DNA of 64,000 nt from an uncultured Vampirovibrio sp. Its GTDB lineage: Bacteria; Cyanobacteriota; Vampirovibrionia; Gastranaerophilales; Gastranaerophilaceae. The DNA is taken from positions 47,056-111,055 of the forward strand of contig CAJTLG010000008.1 of assembly GCA_910577395.1 (NCBI GenBank), in the 5' to 3' direction. The position numbers and the translations under genes were made by a program. Shown here one piece after another: positions 25,855 to 34,385 of the stretch. The notes below the pieces were generated by a model, which saw only the letters and a program-made list of their open reading frames with translations, was not told the origin of the DNA and did not search any database. Numbering within the stretch: position 1 is the first letter of the stretch; the number at the start of each line of letters is the position of its first letter.

Positions 25855-27228
25855 TTAAAAAATAATATCCAAAAAGAGTTTTAAAAATGTTTTAAAATCT
25901 CTAAAAATTTCAACAAAACTTCTCTTTGTAAAGAATTCCCATATAAAGTATCTGAATTTTTGTTTTTTGGGCTTATTATCCACATGATGTATAAGGTTAA
26001 AAAATTCGCTCATTTTTTCAGGGTAATAATTTAATATTGAATTTTTCCTTGAATACAATGCGCTAACTACATTTTTATAACTTGCCATATCTTTTAAAAT
26101 AAAGCTTTCTTTTAGTTTTTTTTCGTATATTTTTAATATGTTGTATCTTGTATTTTCTAAATTTAAAGCTATTACTGCAGTTTCACCCGCAAGACGCCCG
26201 CTTTCAATTGCAAAGTTTGTACCTTCAAAATGTGCACTGTTAATTAGCCCTGCAGCATCCCCTGCCACCATTACTCCGTTAGCGTAAATTTTACCAAGCC
26301 CCTTATAACCGTACTCAGGGATTAGATGTGCAGAATATTCACAGGGTTCCGCATCTTTGATTAATCTTTTTATAGAAGAGTGGTTTTTCAGTTTTTCAAG
26401 TATTTCATAGGGTTTTATTTTGTACCGGCTTAAATCTTCAAGCGAAACACCAAGCCCTATTGATATTGTATCTTTAAATGTGTATAAAAAGCTTATTGCA
26501 AAAGGAGTTACCGGTTTTTGCGGTTTGTTTTTCCCTATATTAGAACCGTTTTCAGTATAAGGGTTTTCGTAAATATCAGTAAGGCCGCCGAAAAATTCAT
26601 ACATAGCGCCGTCATTACCGTCTTTTGTAAGGTTAAAGCGCTCTTCAATAATACCTTTATCAAGTTTTAAGGTTTCCTTAACAGATAGCACCATATCATT
26701 AGGGAAAAATTCATGCCTTAGCCCGATATCGCGTGCAAGCAGAGAGTTTACACCGTCTGCTAAAATTACCACCGGGGCATAATATTTTTCCTGCTCCGTT
26801 TTTACACCTATAACGGCGCCGTTTTTATAAATCAGTTTTTTTACAAGGGTTTTAGGGGCAATAAATACACCTTCTTTTTTAGCCTCACCTGCAAGCCAGG
26901 CATCAAATTTTGGCCTTATAACAGTGGCTGTTGTTTTATCATCAAAATCGGATGATTTTATATCAACAGAGCCTGATTTGCTTAAAAAAGAATAAGTATG
27001 ATTTGCGATAAATCGTTCATATGGCGCATCCATATAGGAATTTGGGAGGATAGATTTAATTGAGTTTAAATAAACCGCCCCGCCGAACATATTTTTAGAG
27101 CCGAAATTTGCAGCGCGTTCAAGTACCACAACATTTTTGCCCCCTCTTTTTATTGTAAGTGCCGCGCTAATGCCCGCAGGGCCTGCGCCGACAACTATTG
27201 CATCTATATTAAATTGTCTTTTCTCCAT
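25855..27228 (-). CDS. fixC: FixC-type flavoprotein (electron transfer flavoprotein-quinone oxidoreductase-like)
   Basis: A 457-residue FAD-dependent oxidoreductase. The FAD-binding start is AIVVGAGPAGISAALTIKRGG, with MFGGAVY, ADGVNS and GVMVAGDAAGLINSAHFEGT (about 305-324). The C-terminus is hydrophobic and basic. FixC with FixX carries electrons between a flavoprotein and the quinone pool or ferredoxin. ATG 27228 is preferred: a TATAAT (27238-27243) ends 9 bp before it with TTGTAA (27261-27266) 17 bp upstream, so the in-frame TTG at 27246 would precede the transcript. The message would be leaderless or nearly so. Confidence 0.88.
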   Translation of the reverse strand: MEKRQFNIDAIVVGAGPAGISAALTIKRGGKNVVVLERAANFGSKNMFGGAVYLNSIKSILPNSYMDAPYERFIANHTYSFLSKSGSVDIKSSDFDDKTTATVIRPKFDAWLAGEAKKEGVFIAPKTLVKKLIYKNGAVIGVKTEQEKYYAPVVILADGVNSLLARDIGLRHEFFPNDMVLSVKETLKLDKGIIEERFNLTKDGNDGAMYEFFGGLTDIYENPYTENGSNIGKNKPQKPVTPFAISFLYTFKDTISIGLGVSLEDLSRYKIKPYEILEKLKNHSSIKRLIKDAEPCEYSAHLIPEYGYKGLGKIYANGVMVAGDAAGLINSAHFEGTNFAIESGRLAGETAVIALNLENTRYNILKIYEKKLKESFILKDMASYKNVVSALYSRKNSILNYYPEKMSEFFNLIHHVDNKPKKQKFRYFIWEFFTKRSFVEIFRDFKTFLKLFLDIIF

Positions 27229-27342
27229 AATGCTAAAATTATACAATTATTTGAGCGTTATTACAATTAAATTACATAGGGATTTTTTTCATGCTAGAAT
27301 TATTTTGAAAATTAACAGTATAAAAGTTTTAAGGATAAGAAT

Positions 27343-30021
27343 ATGGAAAATACCCCAAAAACCTGTGATGAAATAAGAGAGGCATTTTTAAAGTTTTTTG
27401 AAACAAAACATCAACATACAAGGGTGAAAAGCTCGTCATTAGTGCCTAATAACCCCACCATACTTTTAACGACTGCTGGCATGGTACAGTTTATTCCATA
27501 TTTTTTAGGGATTGAAACCCCGCCGTATAAGCCACACAGGGCAACTTCCTGTCAGAAATGCGCACGTGCGGGCGGGAAAGATTCCGATATTGAAAATGTA
27601 GGCAGGACGCCAAGGCACCATACATTTTTTGAAATGCTTGGCAATTTTAGTTTCGGGGACTATTTTAAAGAAGAAATTATCCCATGGAGTTGGGATTTTG
27701 TAACGAATTATTTAGGCCTTGATAAAGACAGATTGTGGATTACAATATACGAAAATGATGATGAAGCCGGTGAAATCTGGCAAAAGGCAGGGGTGCCCAA
27801 AGAAAGAATTTTAAAAAAGGGTAAAAAAGATAATTTTTGGGGTCCTGTGGGGATTTCAGGCTCTTGCGGGCCCTGCAGCGAAATCCACTATGACCTTGGA
27901 GAGCATTTAAAATGTTCTGATGATTGCTCTATTGCAACCTGCGAATGTGACAGGTGGGTTGAGATTTGGAACCTTGTATTCACAGAGCTTTTCCAGGATG
28001 AAAAGGGCAATCTGGTACCTTTGGAAAAGAAAAATGTGGATACCGGCATGGGCTTAGAAAGAATTGCAATGGTGTGCCAAAATGTAGGCTCCACCTTTGA
28101 AACAGACCTTTTAAGACAGATATTGGATGAAGTATGTAAAATATCCTCTAAAACCTATGGGAAAGATGAAAAGACCGATATTTCGCTAAGGATTATAACA
28201 GACCATGCAAGGTGCGTAAGCTTTTTGATTGCAGACGGTATAACACCCTCAAATGAGGGCAGAGGCTATGTTTTAAGGATGATATTAAGACGTGCGCTCC
28301 GCCATGGGTATATGCTAGGGCTTGATTTGCCGTTCCTGAAACCTGTTGTTGACAAAGTGATAGAGCTTTATAAAGGCGCGTACCCTGAATTGGGCGAAAA
28401 GGCTGAAAAAATCCAAAAGGCTATTCTTGCGGAGGAAGAAAGGTTTAAAATGACCTTGCAGCGCGGGTATAACCTGATAGAAGATATTTTAAAAGAGGCA
28501 AGAAATACCGGCTGTAAGGTTATATCCGGGGAAAATTGCTTTAAATTATATGATACATATGGTTTTCCGCTTGAATTAACACGGGAAATTGCTGCAGAGA
28601 GCGGATTTGACGTGGATGAACCTGCATTTAAAAAATTAATGGAAGAGCAGAAGGAAAGAGCTAGAAACTCAATGCAGAAGGTGGTTTTGGCCGATGATAA
28701 AAATTATGCTGATAAACCTGCGACAAAGTTTGTAGGATATAGTGAAAATACAGCAAAGGCAACGGTTTTAGCCATTATAAAGGACGGAAATGATGTAGAG
28801 CGTACAAATGAGGATGATGTAGCTGACGTAATCCTTGATATTACGCCATTTTACGCTGAAAGTGGCGGACAAATCGGTGACAGCGGGGTTTTAGAAACCA
28901 AAAACGGAAATATTGAAGTTTTAAAAACTTTTAAAGTTCAAAATGTCTTCGCCCACAGGGTCAAGGGAGAAATTACGCGCGGAGATACCGTAATAGCAAG
29001 AATTGACACTGAAAAAAGGTCAGAAATCCGTAAACACCATTCATTGGCGCATCTTTTACAGGCTGCATTAATCTCTGTGCTTGGTTCAGAGGTTCATCAG
29101 GCAGGTTCTCAGGTAGAGGAAAGCCGCACCAGATATGATTTTTCATTTGACCGTGCAATGACAAAAGATGAAATCGCCAAAACCGAGGCCCTGATTAATT
29201 CCTGGATAAATCAAGGGTTAATCGGCAAGACTGAAATTATGGATATAGAAGAGGCTAAAAATTCAGGTGCAATGGCGCTTTTTGGTGAAAAATACGGTGA
29301 AAAAGTGCGTGTGGTGAGCTTTTTTGATAATGAAAATTCTGAAAAGTGCGTTTCTAAAGAGCTTTGCGGCGGTTGCCACGTAGAAAATTCCAAAGATTTA
29401 AGACTTGCAAAAATTGTTTCAGAAGGCGCAAGTTCAGCAGGGGTGCGCAGAATTGAGATTTTGTGTTCTGATTCCGCGTTTGATTATTTAGCTGAAAAAG
29501 CCCGTCAAATTGATGATATAGCGCATAAATATAAATTAAAATCTGATGAGGTGGCTGATAAAATCGAAAAATTATCCGAAGAAAATAAGGCCCAAAATGC
29601 CCGTATTGCAGAGCTTGAGGCGCAAATTGCAAACTCAAGATTTGAATCTATGATATCCCACGCTCAGGATATAAATTTAGAGGGTGGGAAAACCGGAAAA
29701 CTCTTTATATCACTGATTGAGGACCATAATCCAAATGCTTTAAAATTCGGACTGGAAATGTTTGGCAAAAAACTTGGTGATTCAATTATTATACTTTGCT
29801 CTAAAAAGCCTGATAATGCGGGTTTTGTGATTGTTAAAGTAAGTGATGCATTTGTAAAAAAAGGAATAAATGCAGGCGAGATTGTGTCAAAAATTACGGC
29901 TGCATGCGAAGGCAAAGGCGGAGGAAAGCCGCAAATGGCGCAGGGTTCAGCTAAAAATATAACAAATATTAAAGAAATCTTTGCTACTGTTGAGGCTGAA
30001 ATTAAAGAAAAGTTGGCATAG
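27343..30021 (+). CDS. alaS: Alanine-tRNA ligase
   Basis: An 892-residue class II synthetase. The N-terminal catalytic core begins CDEIREAFLKFFETKHQHT and has GMVQFIPYFLG and DTGMGLERIA. The editing domain carries HHSLAHLLQAAL (about 566-577) and the zinc-type C-G-G-C-H (about 680). A coiled coil (about 730-765) and C-Ala/DHHA1 domain ending in GGGKPQMAQGSA follow. Length is standard. AAGGATAAG precedes ATG 27343. It is divergent from fixC, and the 114-bp gap holds both promoters. It ends at a bidirectional terminator shared with rsmI. Confidence 0.97.
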   Translation: MENTPKTCDEIREAFLKFFETKHQHTRVKSSSLVPNNPTILLTTAGMVQFIPYFLGIETPPYKPHRATSCQKCARAGGKDSDIENVGRTPRHHTFFEMLGNFSFGDYFKEEIIPWSWDFVTNYLGLDKDRLWITIYENDDEAGEIWQKAGVPKERILKKGKKDNFWGPVGISGSCGPCSEIHYDLGEHLKCSDDCSIATCECDRWVEIWNLVFTELFQDEKGNLVPLEKKNVDTGMGLERIAMVCQNVGSTFETDLLRQILDEVCKISSKTYGKDEKTDISLRIITDHARCVSFLIADGITPSNEGRGYVLRMILRRALRHGYMLGLDLPFLKPVVDKVIELYKGAYPELGEKAEKIQKAILAEEERFKMTLQRGYNLIEDILKEARNTGCKVISGENCFKLYDTYGFPLELTREIAAESGFDVDEPAFKKLMEEQKERARNSMQKVVLADDKNYADKPATKFVGYSENTAKATVLAIIKDGNDVERTNEDDVADVILDITPFYAESGGQIGDSGVLETKNGNIEVLKTFKVQNVFAHRVKGEITRGDTVIARIDTEKRSEIRKHHSLAHLLQAALISVLGSEVHQAGSQVEESRTRYDFSFDRAMTKDEIAKTEALINSWINQGLIGKTEIMDIEEAKNSGAMALFGEKYGEKVRVVSFFDNENSEKCVSKELCGGCHVENSKDLRLAKIVSEGASSAGVRRIEILCSDSAFDYLAEKARQIDDIAHKYKLKSDEVADKIEKLSEENKAQNARIAELEAQIANSRFESMISHAQDINLEGGKTGKLFISLIEDHNPNALKFGLEMFGKKLGDSIIILCSKKPDNAGFVIVKVSDAFVKKGINAGEIVSKITAACEGKGGGKPQMAQGSAKNITNIKEIFATVEAEIKEKLA

Positions 30022-30036
30022 CCCTATAGATATGTT

Positions 30037-30068
30037 AAAAATCCGGGATTTAAGTTCCCGGATTTTTT
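30037..30068. terminator. Bidirectional terminator between alaS and rsmI
   Basis: Arms AAAAATCCGGGA (30037-30048) and TCCCGGATTTTT (30056-30067) pair perfectly over 12 bp with a 7-nt loop, with T-runs on both strands. Its left part spans the rsmI stop codon, so the last rsmI codons form part of the stem. Confidence 0.9.
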
Positions 30069-30874
30069 AATAAAAATTCCTTGATTTTATTGCGTGGCGT
30101 GCCATACAGCGAATTTAGCACGCTAACTATATCTTTATCAGTGAGTTTTAGGCCTTTCAGTGTTTGGATTTTATCAAAAATTTCATTTTCTGTTGCAGAA
30201 TTTTCGTCTAAAGCATAGAGCATACAGGCAATTTCACCTTTTAACACGTGCGAATTGTAGTATTCAAGCAGGTTTTCAACCGTATCAACCTTAATTTCTT
30301 CAAATTTCTTGGTTAATTCGCGTCCAATTGCGATATGGCGGTCTTTTTGGTTTTTTGAAATTGTTAAAAGCGTTTCTATCAGGCGATTTGGACTTTCATA
30401 AAACACTAAATTCTCGCCCCTGTTTGAGTTTAACAGGTTTTCAATTTGTCCTTTTTGGCGCGGCAAAAAGCCTATAAACTTAAAAGCCTCATCCTGCCTT
30501 GGTATTGAGGCAAGTAACGCCATAACTGCGCTTGCCCCAACAACAGGCACTATTTCAATACCTTCTAAACGCGCTTCTTGCACCAGTTTCACGCCGGGGT
30601 CAGAGATTAACGGTGTGCCTGCATCAGACACTAAGGCCACGTCCTCACCGCCTTTTAGCCTGTTTATAAAAACATCACATTTTTTGGACTCTGAAAATTT
30701 ATGATAGCTTTCAAGCGGGGTTTCAATTTTGTATTTTTCGCAAAGAATTTTTGTATTTCTGGTATCCTCACATGCTATAATGGAGGCGCTCCTCAGAGTT
30801 TCAACAGCCCGAAATGTAATATCAGAGAGGTTTCCAATTGGTGTTGATACTATAAAAAGCTTACCGTAAGCCAC
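30050..30874 (-). CDS. rsmI: 16S rRNA 2'-O-methyltransferase RsmI (C1402)
   Basis: A 274-residue tetrapyrrole-methylase-fold enzyme that methylates the ribose of C1402 in the ribosomal decoding centre. Blocks are VSTPIGNLSDITFRAVETL (about 9-27), CEDTRNT, LVSDAGTPLISDPG (about 78-91) and the C-terminal winged-helix domain (about 225-274). The final residues KNPGT overlap the shared terminator stem. cysS lies 10 bp upstream in the same direction, so both are in one unit. Confidence 0.95.
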   Translation of the reverse strand: MAYGKLFIVSTPIGNLSDITFRAVETLRSASIIACEDTRNTKILCEKYKIETPLESYHKFSESKKCDVFINRLKGGEDVALVSDAGTPLISDPGVKLVQEARLEGIEIVPVVGASAVMALLASIPRQDEAFKFIGFLPRQKGQIENLLNSNRGENLVFYESPNRLIETLLTISKNQKDRHIAIGRELTKKFEEIKVDTVENLLEYYNSHVLKGEIACMLYALDENSATENEIFDKIQTLKGLKLTDKDIVSVLNSLYGTPRNKIKEFLLKNPGT

Positions 30875-30884
30875 TTTACACCTC

Positions 30885-32309
30885 TTAACCTATTTCCCAG
30901 GCGGAACCGTCTTTTGTATCTTTAACTAAAATGCCTACAGAGGCCAGTTTATCACGTATTAAATCTGATTTTGCCCAGTCTTTATTGGTCCTTGCGGTTT
31001 TTCTTTCCTCTAAAAGCTTGTCTAAAAGCTTATTTGGAGGCAGCGAGTTATTGTAATTAAATTCATCATATAAAGATGAAATTTTTTCTTTTAATTCTGT
31101 TTCGTTCAGTTGAGGCTTATCTTTCAGGCTAAAATCAAAGCCTAAAACTTCACCCAAATATACAAGGGTAGAGGTATATTTTTGGCCTGAAATCTTGTCA
31201 TCACCTGCTTTTTTAATTTTATCAACAAGTGAAAACAACACTGCCAGGGCTTTTGACGTGTTTAAATCATCGTCCATAGCCTCTTTAAATGCAAATATAG
31301 ACTCTGTATCGAATTCAGTATCTTTATCAACCTTGCAGGAGTAGTCTTTTACGCTGTTAATAAGGCGTTTTGCCCCGTTATTTGCGGCATTCAGTGCCTC
31401 ATCATTAAATTCAACAGGCATTCTATAATGGTTTGTTAGGATGAAAAACCTTATGGCATTTGAATTATAGGTTTTTAATACATCATCAATTGTTAAAAAA
31501 TTGCCTAAAGATTTTGACATTTTTTCTTTGTTAATGGTTACAAAACCATTGTGCAGCCAGTATTTTACGAATTCTTTACCATTTGCACATTCTGATTGTG
31601 CGCGTTCATTTTCATGGTGCGGGAATTGTAAATCTGCCCCTCCGGCGTGTATATCAATGGTTTCACCAAGATGTTTTTTGCTCATAGCAGAGCATTCTAT
31701 GTGCCACCCGGGGCGGCCAATCCCCCATGGGCTTTTAAATCCATGCTTTTCATCCTTTTTCCAAAGTGCAAAATCAAGCGGAGAGCGTTTTTTAGAATCA
31801 GTTTCAACCCTTGCGCCTGACATCAAATCATCTATCGGCTGACCTGAAAGCCTGCCATAGCCTTTAAATTTGTCAACTTCAAAATATACATCCCCGTCAA
31901 CCGGGTATGCAAAGTCCTTTTCAACTAAAGATTTAGCCATAGCAATCATTTCACCGATTGTCTTGGTGGCCCTTGGCTCTATATCCGGTTTTAGGACGTT
32001 TAAGCCATTCATTGAATTTATAAAACTTTCATAAAATTCTTTTGTGACAACCTCGGGCAAAACGCCCATAGTGTCTGCTTTTTTAAGGATTTTATCATCA
32101 ATATCCGTTACATTTCTGCAGTATGTAACATCATATCCTGAAAATTTTAAATAGCGGTATAAAACATCCCATGTAATATAGCAGCGCGCGTGTCCAAGAT
32201 GTGCCTTATCATATACGGTGGGGCCGCAAACATACATTTTTACCGTGTTTCCGCTTAGCGGTTTAAATTCTTCAGATTTTTTTGAAAGTGTGTTAAAAAG
32301 TTTTAGCAT
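30885..32309 (-). CDS. cysS: Cysteine-tRNA ligase
   Basis: A 474-residue class I synthetase. VCGPTVYDKAHLGHAR (about 28-43) holds the zinc ligand Cys and the HIGH-type HLGH; WHIECSAMS and HAGGADLQFPHHENE carry further zinc and substrate residues; KEKMSKSLGNF (about 266-276) is the KMSKS loop; the C-terminal DALR-type helical domain ends in GSAWEIG. ATG 32309 has no Shine-Dalgarno; TAAAAT (minus strand, 32316-32321) ends 6 bp before it, the leaderless layout also seen at prfB. It is divergent from purA. Confidence 0.96.
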   Translation of the reverse strand: MLKLFNTLSKKSEEFKPLSGNTVKMYVCGPTVYDKAHLGHARCYITWDVLYRYLKFSGYDVTYCRNVTDIDDKILKKADTMGVLPEVVTKEFYESFINSMNGLNVLKPDIEPRATKTIGEMIAMAKSLVEKDFAYPVDGDVYFEVDKFKGYGRLSGQPIDDLMSGARVETDSKKRSPLDFALWKKDEKHGFKSPWGIGRPGWHIECSAMSKKHLGETIDIHAGGADLQFPHHENERAQSECANGKEFVKYWLHNGFVTINKEKMSKSLGNFLTIDDVLKTYNSNAIRFFILTNHYRMPVEFNDEALNAANNGAKRLINSVKDYSCKVDKDTEFDTESIFAFKEAMDDDLNTSKALAVLFSLVDKIKKAGDDKISGQKYTSTLVYLGEVLGFDFSLKDKPQLNETELKEKISSLYDEFNYNNSLPPNKLLDKLLEERKTARTNKDWAKSDLIRDKLASVGILVKDTKDGSAWEIG

Positions 32310-32383
32310 AGCTAAATTTTACTACAAATTTGTTTATAGTAAAATAGCTTGTGGAGTGAGAAAAATATAAAGTGAGGCAAACC

Positions 32384-33673
32384 GTGGAAAATACAGTAGT
32401 TGTGGGTGCACAATTTGGTGATGAAGGGAAAGCTAAAATTACAGATTTGCTTGCTGCCCGTGCCGATGTGGTTATCAGGTATCAGGGGGGCTCAAATGCA
32501 GGCCACACTGTGGTTCATAACGGTATAAAATATAAGTTTCACCTTATCCCCTCAGGGATTTTGTACGAGGATAAAATCTGCTTTTTAGGCGCAGGGGTTG
32601 TGATTAAGCCTGATGATTTTGAAAAAGAGCTTAATGAGCTTATAGAACAGGGAGTTAGCAAAGAACATTTTAAATCGGCGCTTAAAATTCATCCTCTTGC
32701 ACATGTTACAATGCCGTGGCACACAGAAATTGACGGATATAGTGAAAATGCACTGGGTAAAAATAAGATTGGCACCACTAAAAAAGGTATAGGGCCTACA
32801 TATACTGATAAATATGCGCGTTCAGGTATCAGGGTGGAGGATTTGTTTAATGAAAAGACTCTTTCAATCAAACTGGATGCTATTTTGCCGCTTAAAAACA
32901 AGATGCTGGCTAATGTTTACGGGCTAAAAGAATATTCTAAAGACAAAGTTTTAAGTATATGCAAAGGTTACAGGGAAATTTTTGCACCGTATGTTTGTTT
33001 TGAATGGCAAAAAATACTGGATGAGGCCAAAAGAAATAAAACAATTTTATTTGAAGGTGCACAGGGAGTGCTTTTAGACATTGATTACGGTACATACCCT
33101 TATGTTACAAGCTCTAATCCGGTTGCGGGCGGAGCAGGCGTTGGCGCAAGTGTTGGCCCGCTTGCCATTAAAGAGGTCGTTGGGGTATTTAAAGCCTATA
33201 TAACACGTGTTGGTGAAGGGCCGTTTGTGACAGAATTAACCGATGAAGTTGGCAGAAAAATTCAGGAAATAGGGGCAGAATTTGGCGTAACTACAGGCAG
33301 GGCACGCAGATGCGGCTGGTTTGATGGGGTAATTGCAAAGTATAGCGTGCTTGTAGGGGGTATTTCATCTATTGCGTTAACAAAATTGGATGTTTTTGAT
33401 ACGTTTGATGAAATTAAACTGTGCACAAAATATAAAAACGTGAAAACAGGTGAAGTGACAGAGTTTTATCCGACAAATGTTTATACACATTGTGATTATG
33501 AGCCGGTTTATGAAACATTTAAGGGTTGGAAGGCTGACACCACCGAGGTGAAGAGTTTTGATGAACTGCCTGAAAATGCAAAGATTTATCTAAAAAGGCT
33601 TGAAGAGGTTTGCGGGGCGCCTATTAAGATTGTAAGCACAGGGCCTGACAGAAACCAGACAATTTTTGTATAG
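32384..33673 (+). CDS. purA: Adenylosuccinate synthetase
   Basis: A 429-residue enzyme converting IMP, aspartate and GTP to adenylosuccinate in AMP synthesis. The P-loop block reads VVGAQFGDEGKAK, a slight variant of the usual GAQWGDEGKGK. GGSNAGHT, GTTKKGIGPTYTDKYAR, EGAQGVLLDIDYGTYP and TGRARRCGWFD are all present. Start: GTG 32384 gives the family-like N-terminus and has GTGAGG 6 bp before it; GTG 32372 would add four residues. TATAGT at 32335-32340 is a possible -10 box. The stop is followed at once by repeat cassette array A, with no terminator visible. Confidence 0.95.
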   Translation: MENTVVVGAQFGDEGKAKITDLLAARADVVIRYQGGSNAGHTVVHNGIKYKFHLIPSGILYEDKICFLGAGVVIKPDDFEKELNELIEQGVSKEHFKSALKIHPLAHVTMPWHTEIDGYSENALGKNKIGTTKKGIGPTYTDKYARSGIRVEDLFNEKTLSIKLDAILPLKNKMLANVYGLKEYSKDKVLSICKGYREIFAPYVCFEWQKILDEAKRNKTILFEGAQGVLLDIDYGTYPYVTSSNPVAGGAGVGASVGPLAIKEVVGVFKAYITRVGEGPFVTELTDEVGRKIQEIGAEFGVTTGRARRCGWFDGVIAKYSVLVGGISSIALTKLDVFDTFDEIKLCTKYKNVKTGEVTEFYPTNVYTHCDYEPVYETFKGWKADTTEVKSFDELPENAKIYLKRLEEVCGAPIKIVSTGPDRNQTIFV

Positions 33674-33709
33674 ATTTTATAGGCTCTTGCAGAGTATTTT
33701 ATATCCAAG

Positions 33710-33958
33710 GACGCAGCGCACCGAAAAGGCCTCTGTGTATGGACACCCTTCGCCTCCGCAGGTAACGTCAAGTATAAAAGCGCCTTTTGATAAAGGAAAG
33801 TTATATGCTCTTCCGGAATCGGAACGTGTGCCTGACCACATATGAAACGGGTAGCATTTGTCAGCGTCACTTATCCCGGGCGCGGCGCCCTTACACTTGC
33901 TATCCAGTCTGTAGCACCGCGGGGTGTACAAGCTGCAGTTGTGCGCTTTATATCCAAG
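33710..33958 (-). repeat. Cassette array A, unit 1
   Basis: A 249-bp unit starting (plus strand) at GACGCAGCG (33710-33718), a one-mismatch copy of the GACACAGCG boundary found at unit 2 and cassette B. The preceding TTTATATCCAAG-type sequence is shared with unit 2. It encodes, on the minus strand, the second protein repeat with extra Cys (T-C-G-G-E-G-C-P). Confidence 0.7.
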
Positions 33959-34155
33959 GACACAGCGCACCGAAAAGGCAAGAGTGGTGGGGTACGGAGA
34001 GTTCGAGTTCTCATAAAAGCTGCCATTGTTCAGCATTAATGTATGATACTTGCCACCGGCGGGCGTACCTGTCCATATATGGTACGGCCAGCAGTTATCA
34101 CCGTCTGCGCCCTTACACTTATCGTACAGCGCATTGCAACGCGGGGCACTGTGTC
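33959..34155 (-). repeat. Cassette array A, unit 2
   Basis: A 197-bp unit starting with GACACAGCG (33959-33967), then GCACCGAAAAGGCAAGAGT as in cassette B. It closes with CACTGTGTC (34147-34155), a one-mismatch inverted copy of the boundary. It encodes the first, shorter protein repeat. Confidence 0.7.
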
Positions 34156-34236
34156 TAAGAACAGGCATAGTATTGACTTAATGGTTTAAACCCCATTTAG
34201 TGAAAGCTCTGCGGCGTATTTAATATTAAATGCGGC

Positions 34237-34302
34237 TTGCCTTGACGATATAATTCCCTGTTCTGCCAAAATCCTTAAATTTTAAGCACTCTCAAGGGTA
34301 TA
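34237..34302. repeat. Conserved flanking element, copy A
   Basis: This stretch shares CCT(T)GACGAT and a nearly identical ~36-bp block with 63208-63270. The block holds AAAATCCTTAAATTTTA inside an imperfect stem, then GCACTCT and AGGGT. It lies about 80-150 bp beyond the cassette, on the same side at both sites, and is not explained by a gene. Confidence 0.7.
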
Positions 34303-34385
34303 TTCTGATATTAGCATAATTCGGGCAAAAAATATTGCTTTCAGGGTTTAAAATATTAAGCGATTTATTTTAAGAGGGGTAAAAA

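Larger units (their letters stand above)
33677..34168 (-). pseudogene. Two-unit Cys-rich repeat ORF, probable silent cassette (array A)
   Basis: A 163-residue frame on the minus strand made of two tandem units. Each has a K-C-K-G-A stretch, a D-x-C-[YW]-P and W-[ST]-G motif and ends in AFSVRCVLGYK. That ending resembles the C-termini of FISUMP-type and other C-type-lectin-like secreted domains. The frame stays open across both units. There is no signal peptide, no Shine-Dalgarno before ATG 34168 and no N-terminal domain, so it looks like a C-terminal cassette without its gene. G+C is near half, far above the neighbours. It could also be a rare translated small protein; I favour a silent or relic cassette. 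Confidence 0.5.

Noticed and set aside
33787..34158. Plus-strand frames over cassette array A as genes.
   Set aside because: The repeated, conserved protein motifs are on the minus strand; the plus-strand products are Arg/Ser/Cys-rich translations of the reverse complement with no ribosome-binding site.
33677..34168. Cassettes as variable region of a diversity-generating retroelement (V-R-C-V ending resembles C-type-lectin variable domains).
   Set aside because: No reverse transcriptase or template repeat lies in the window, and the differences between units are not confined to adenine-derived positions.
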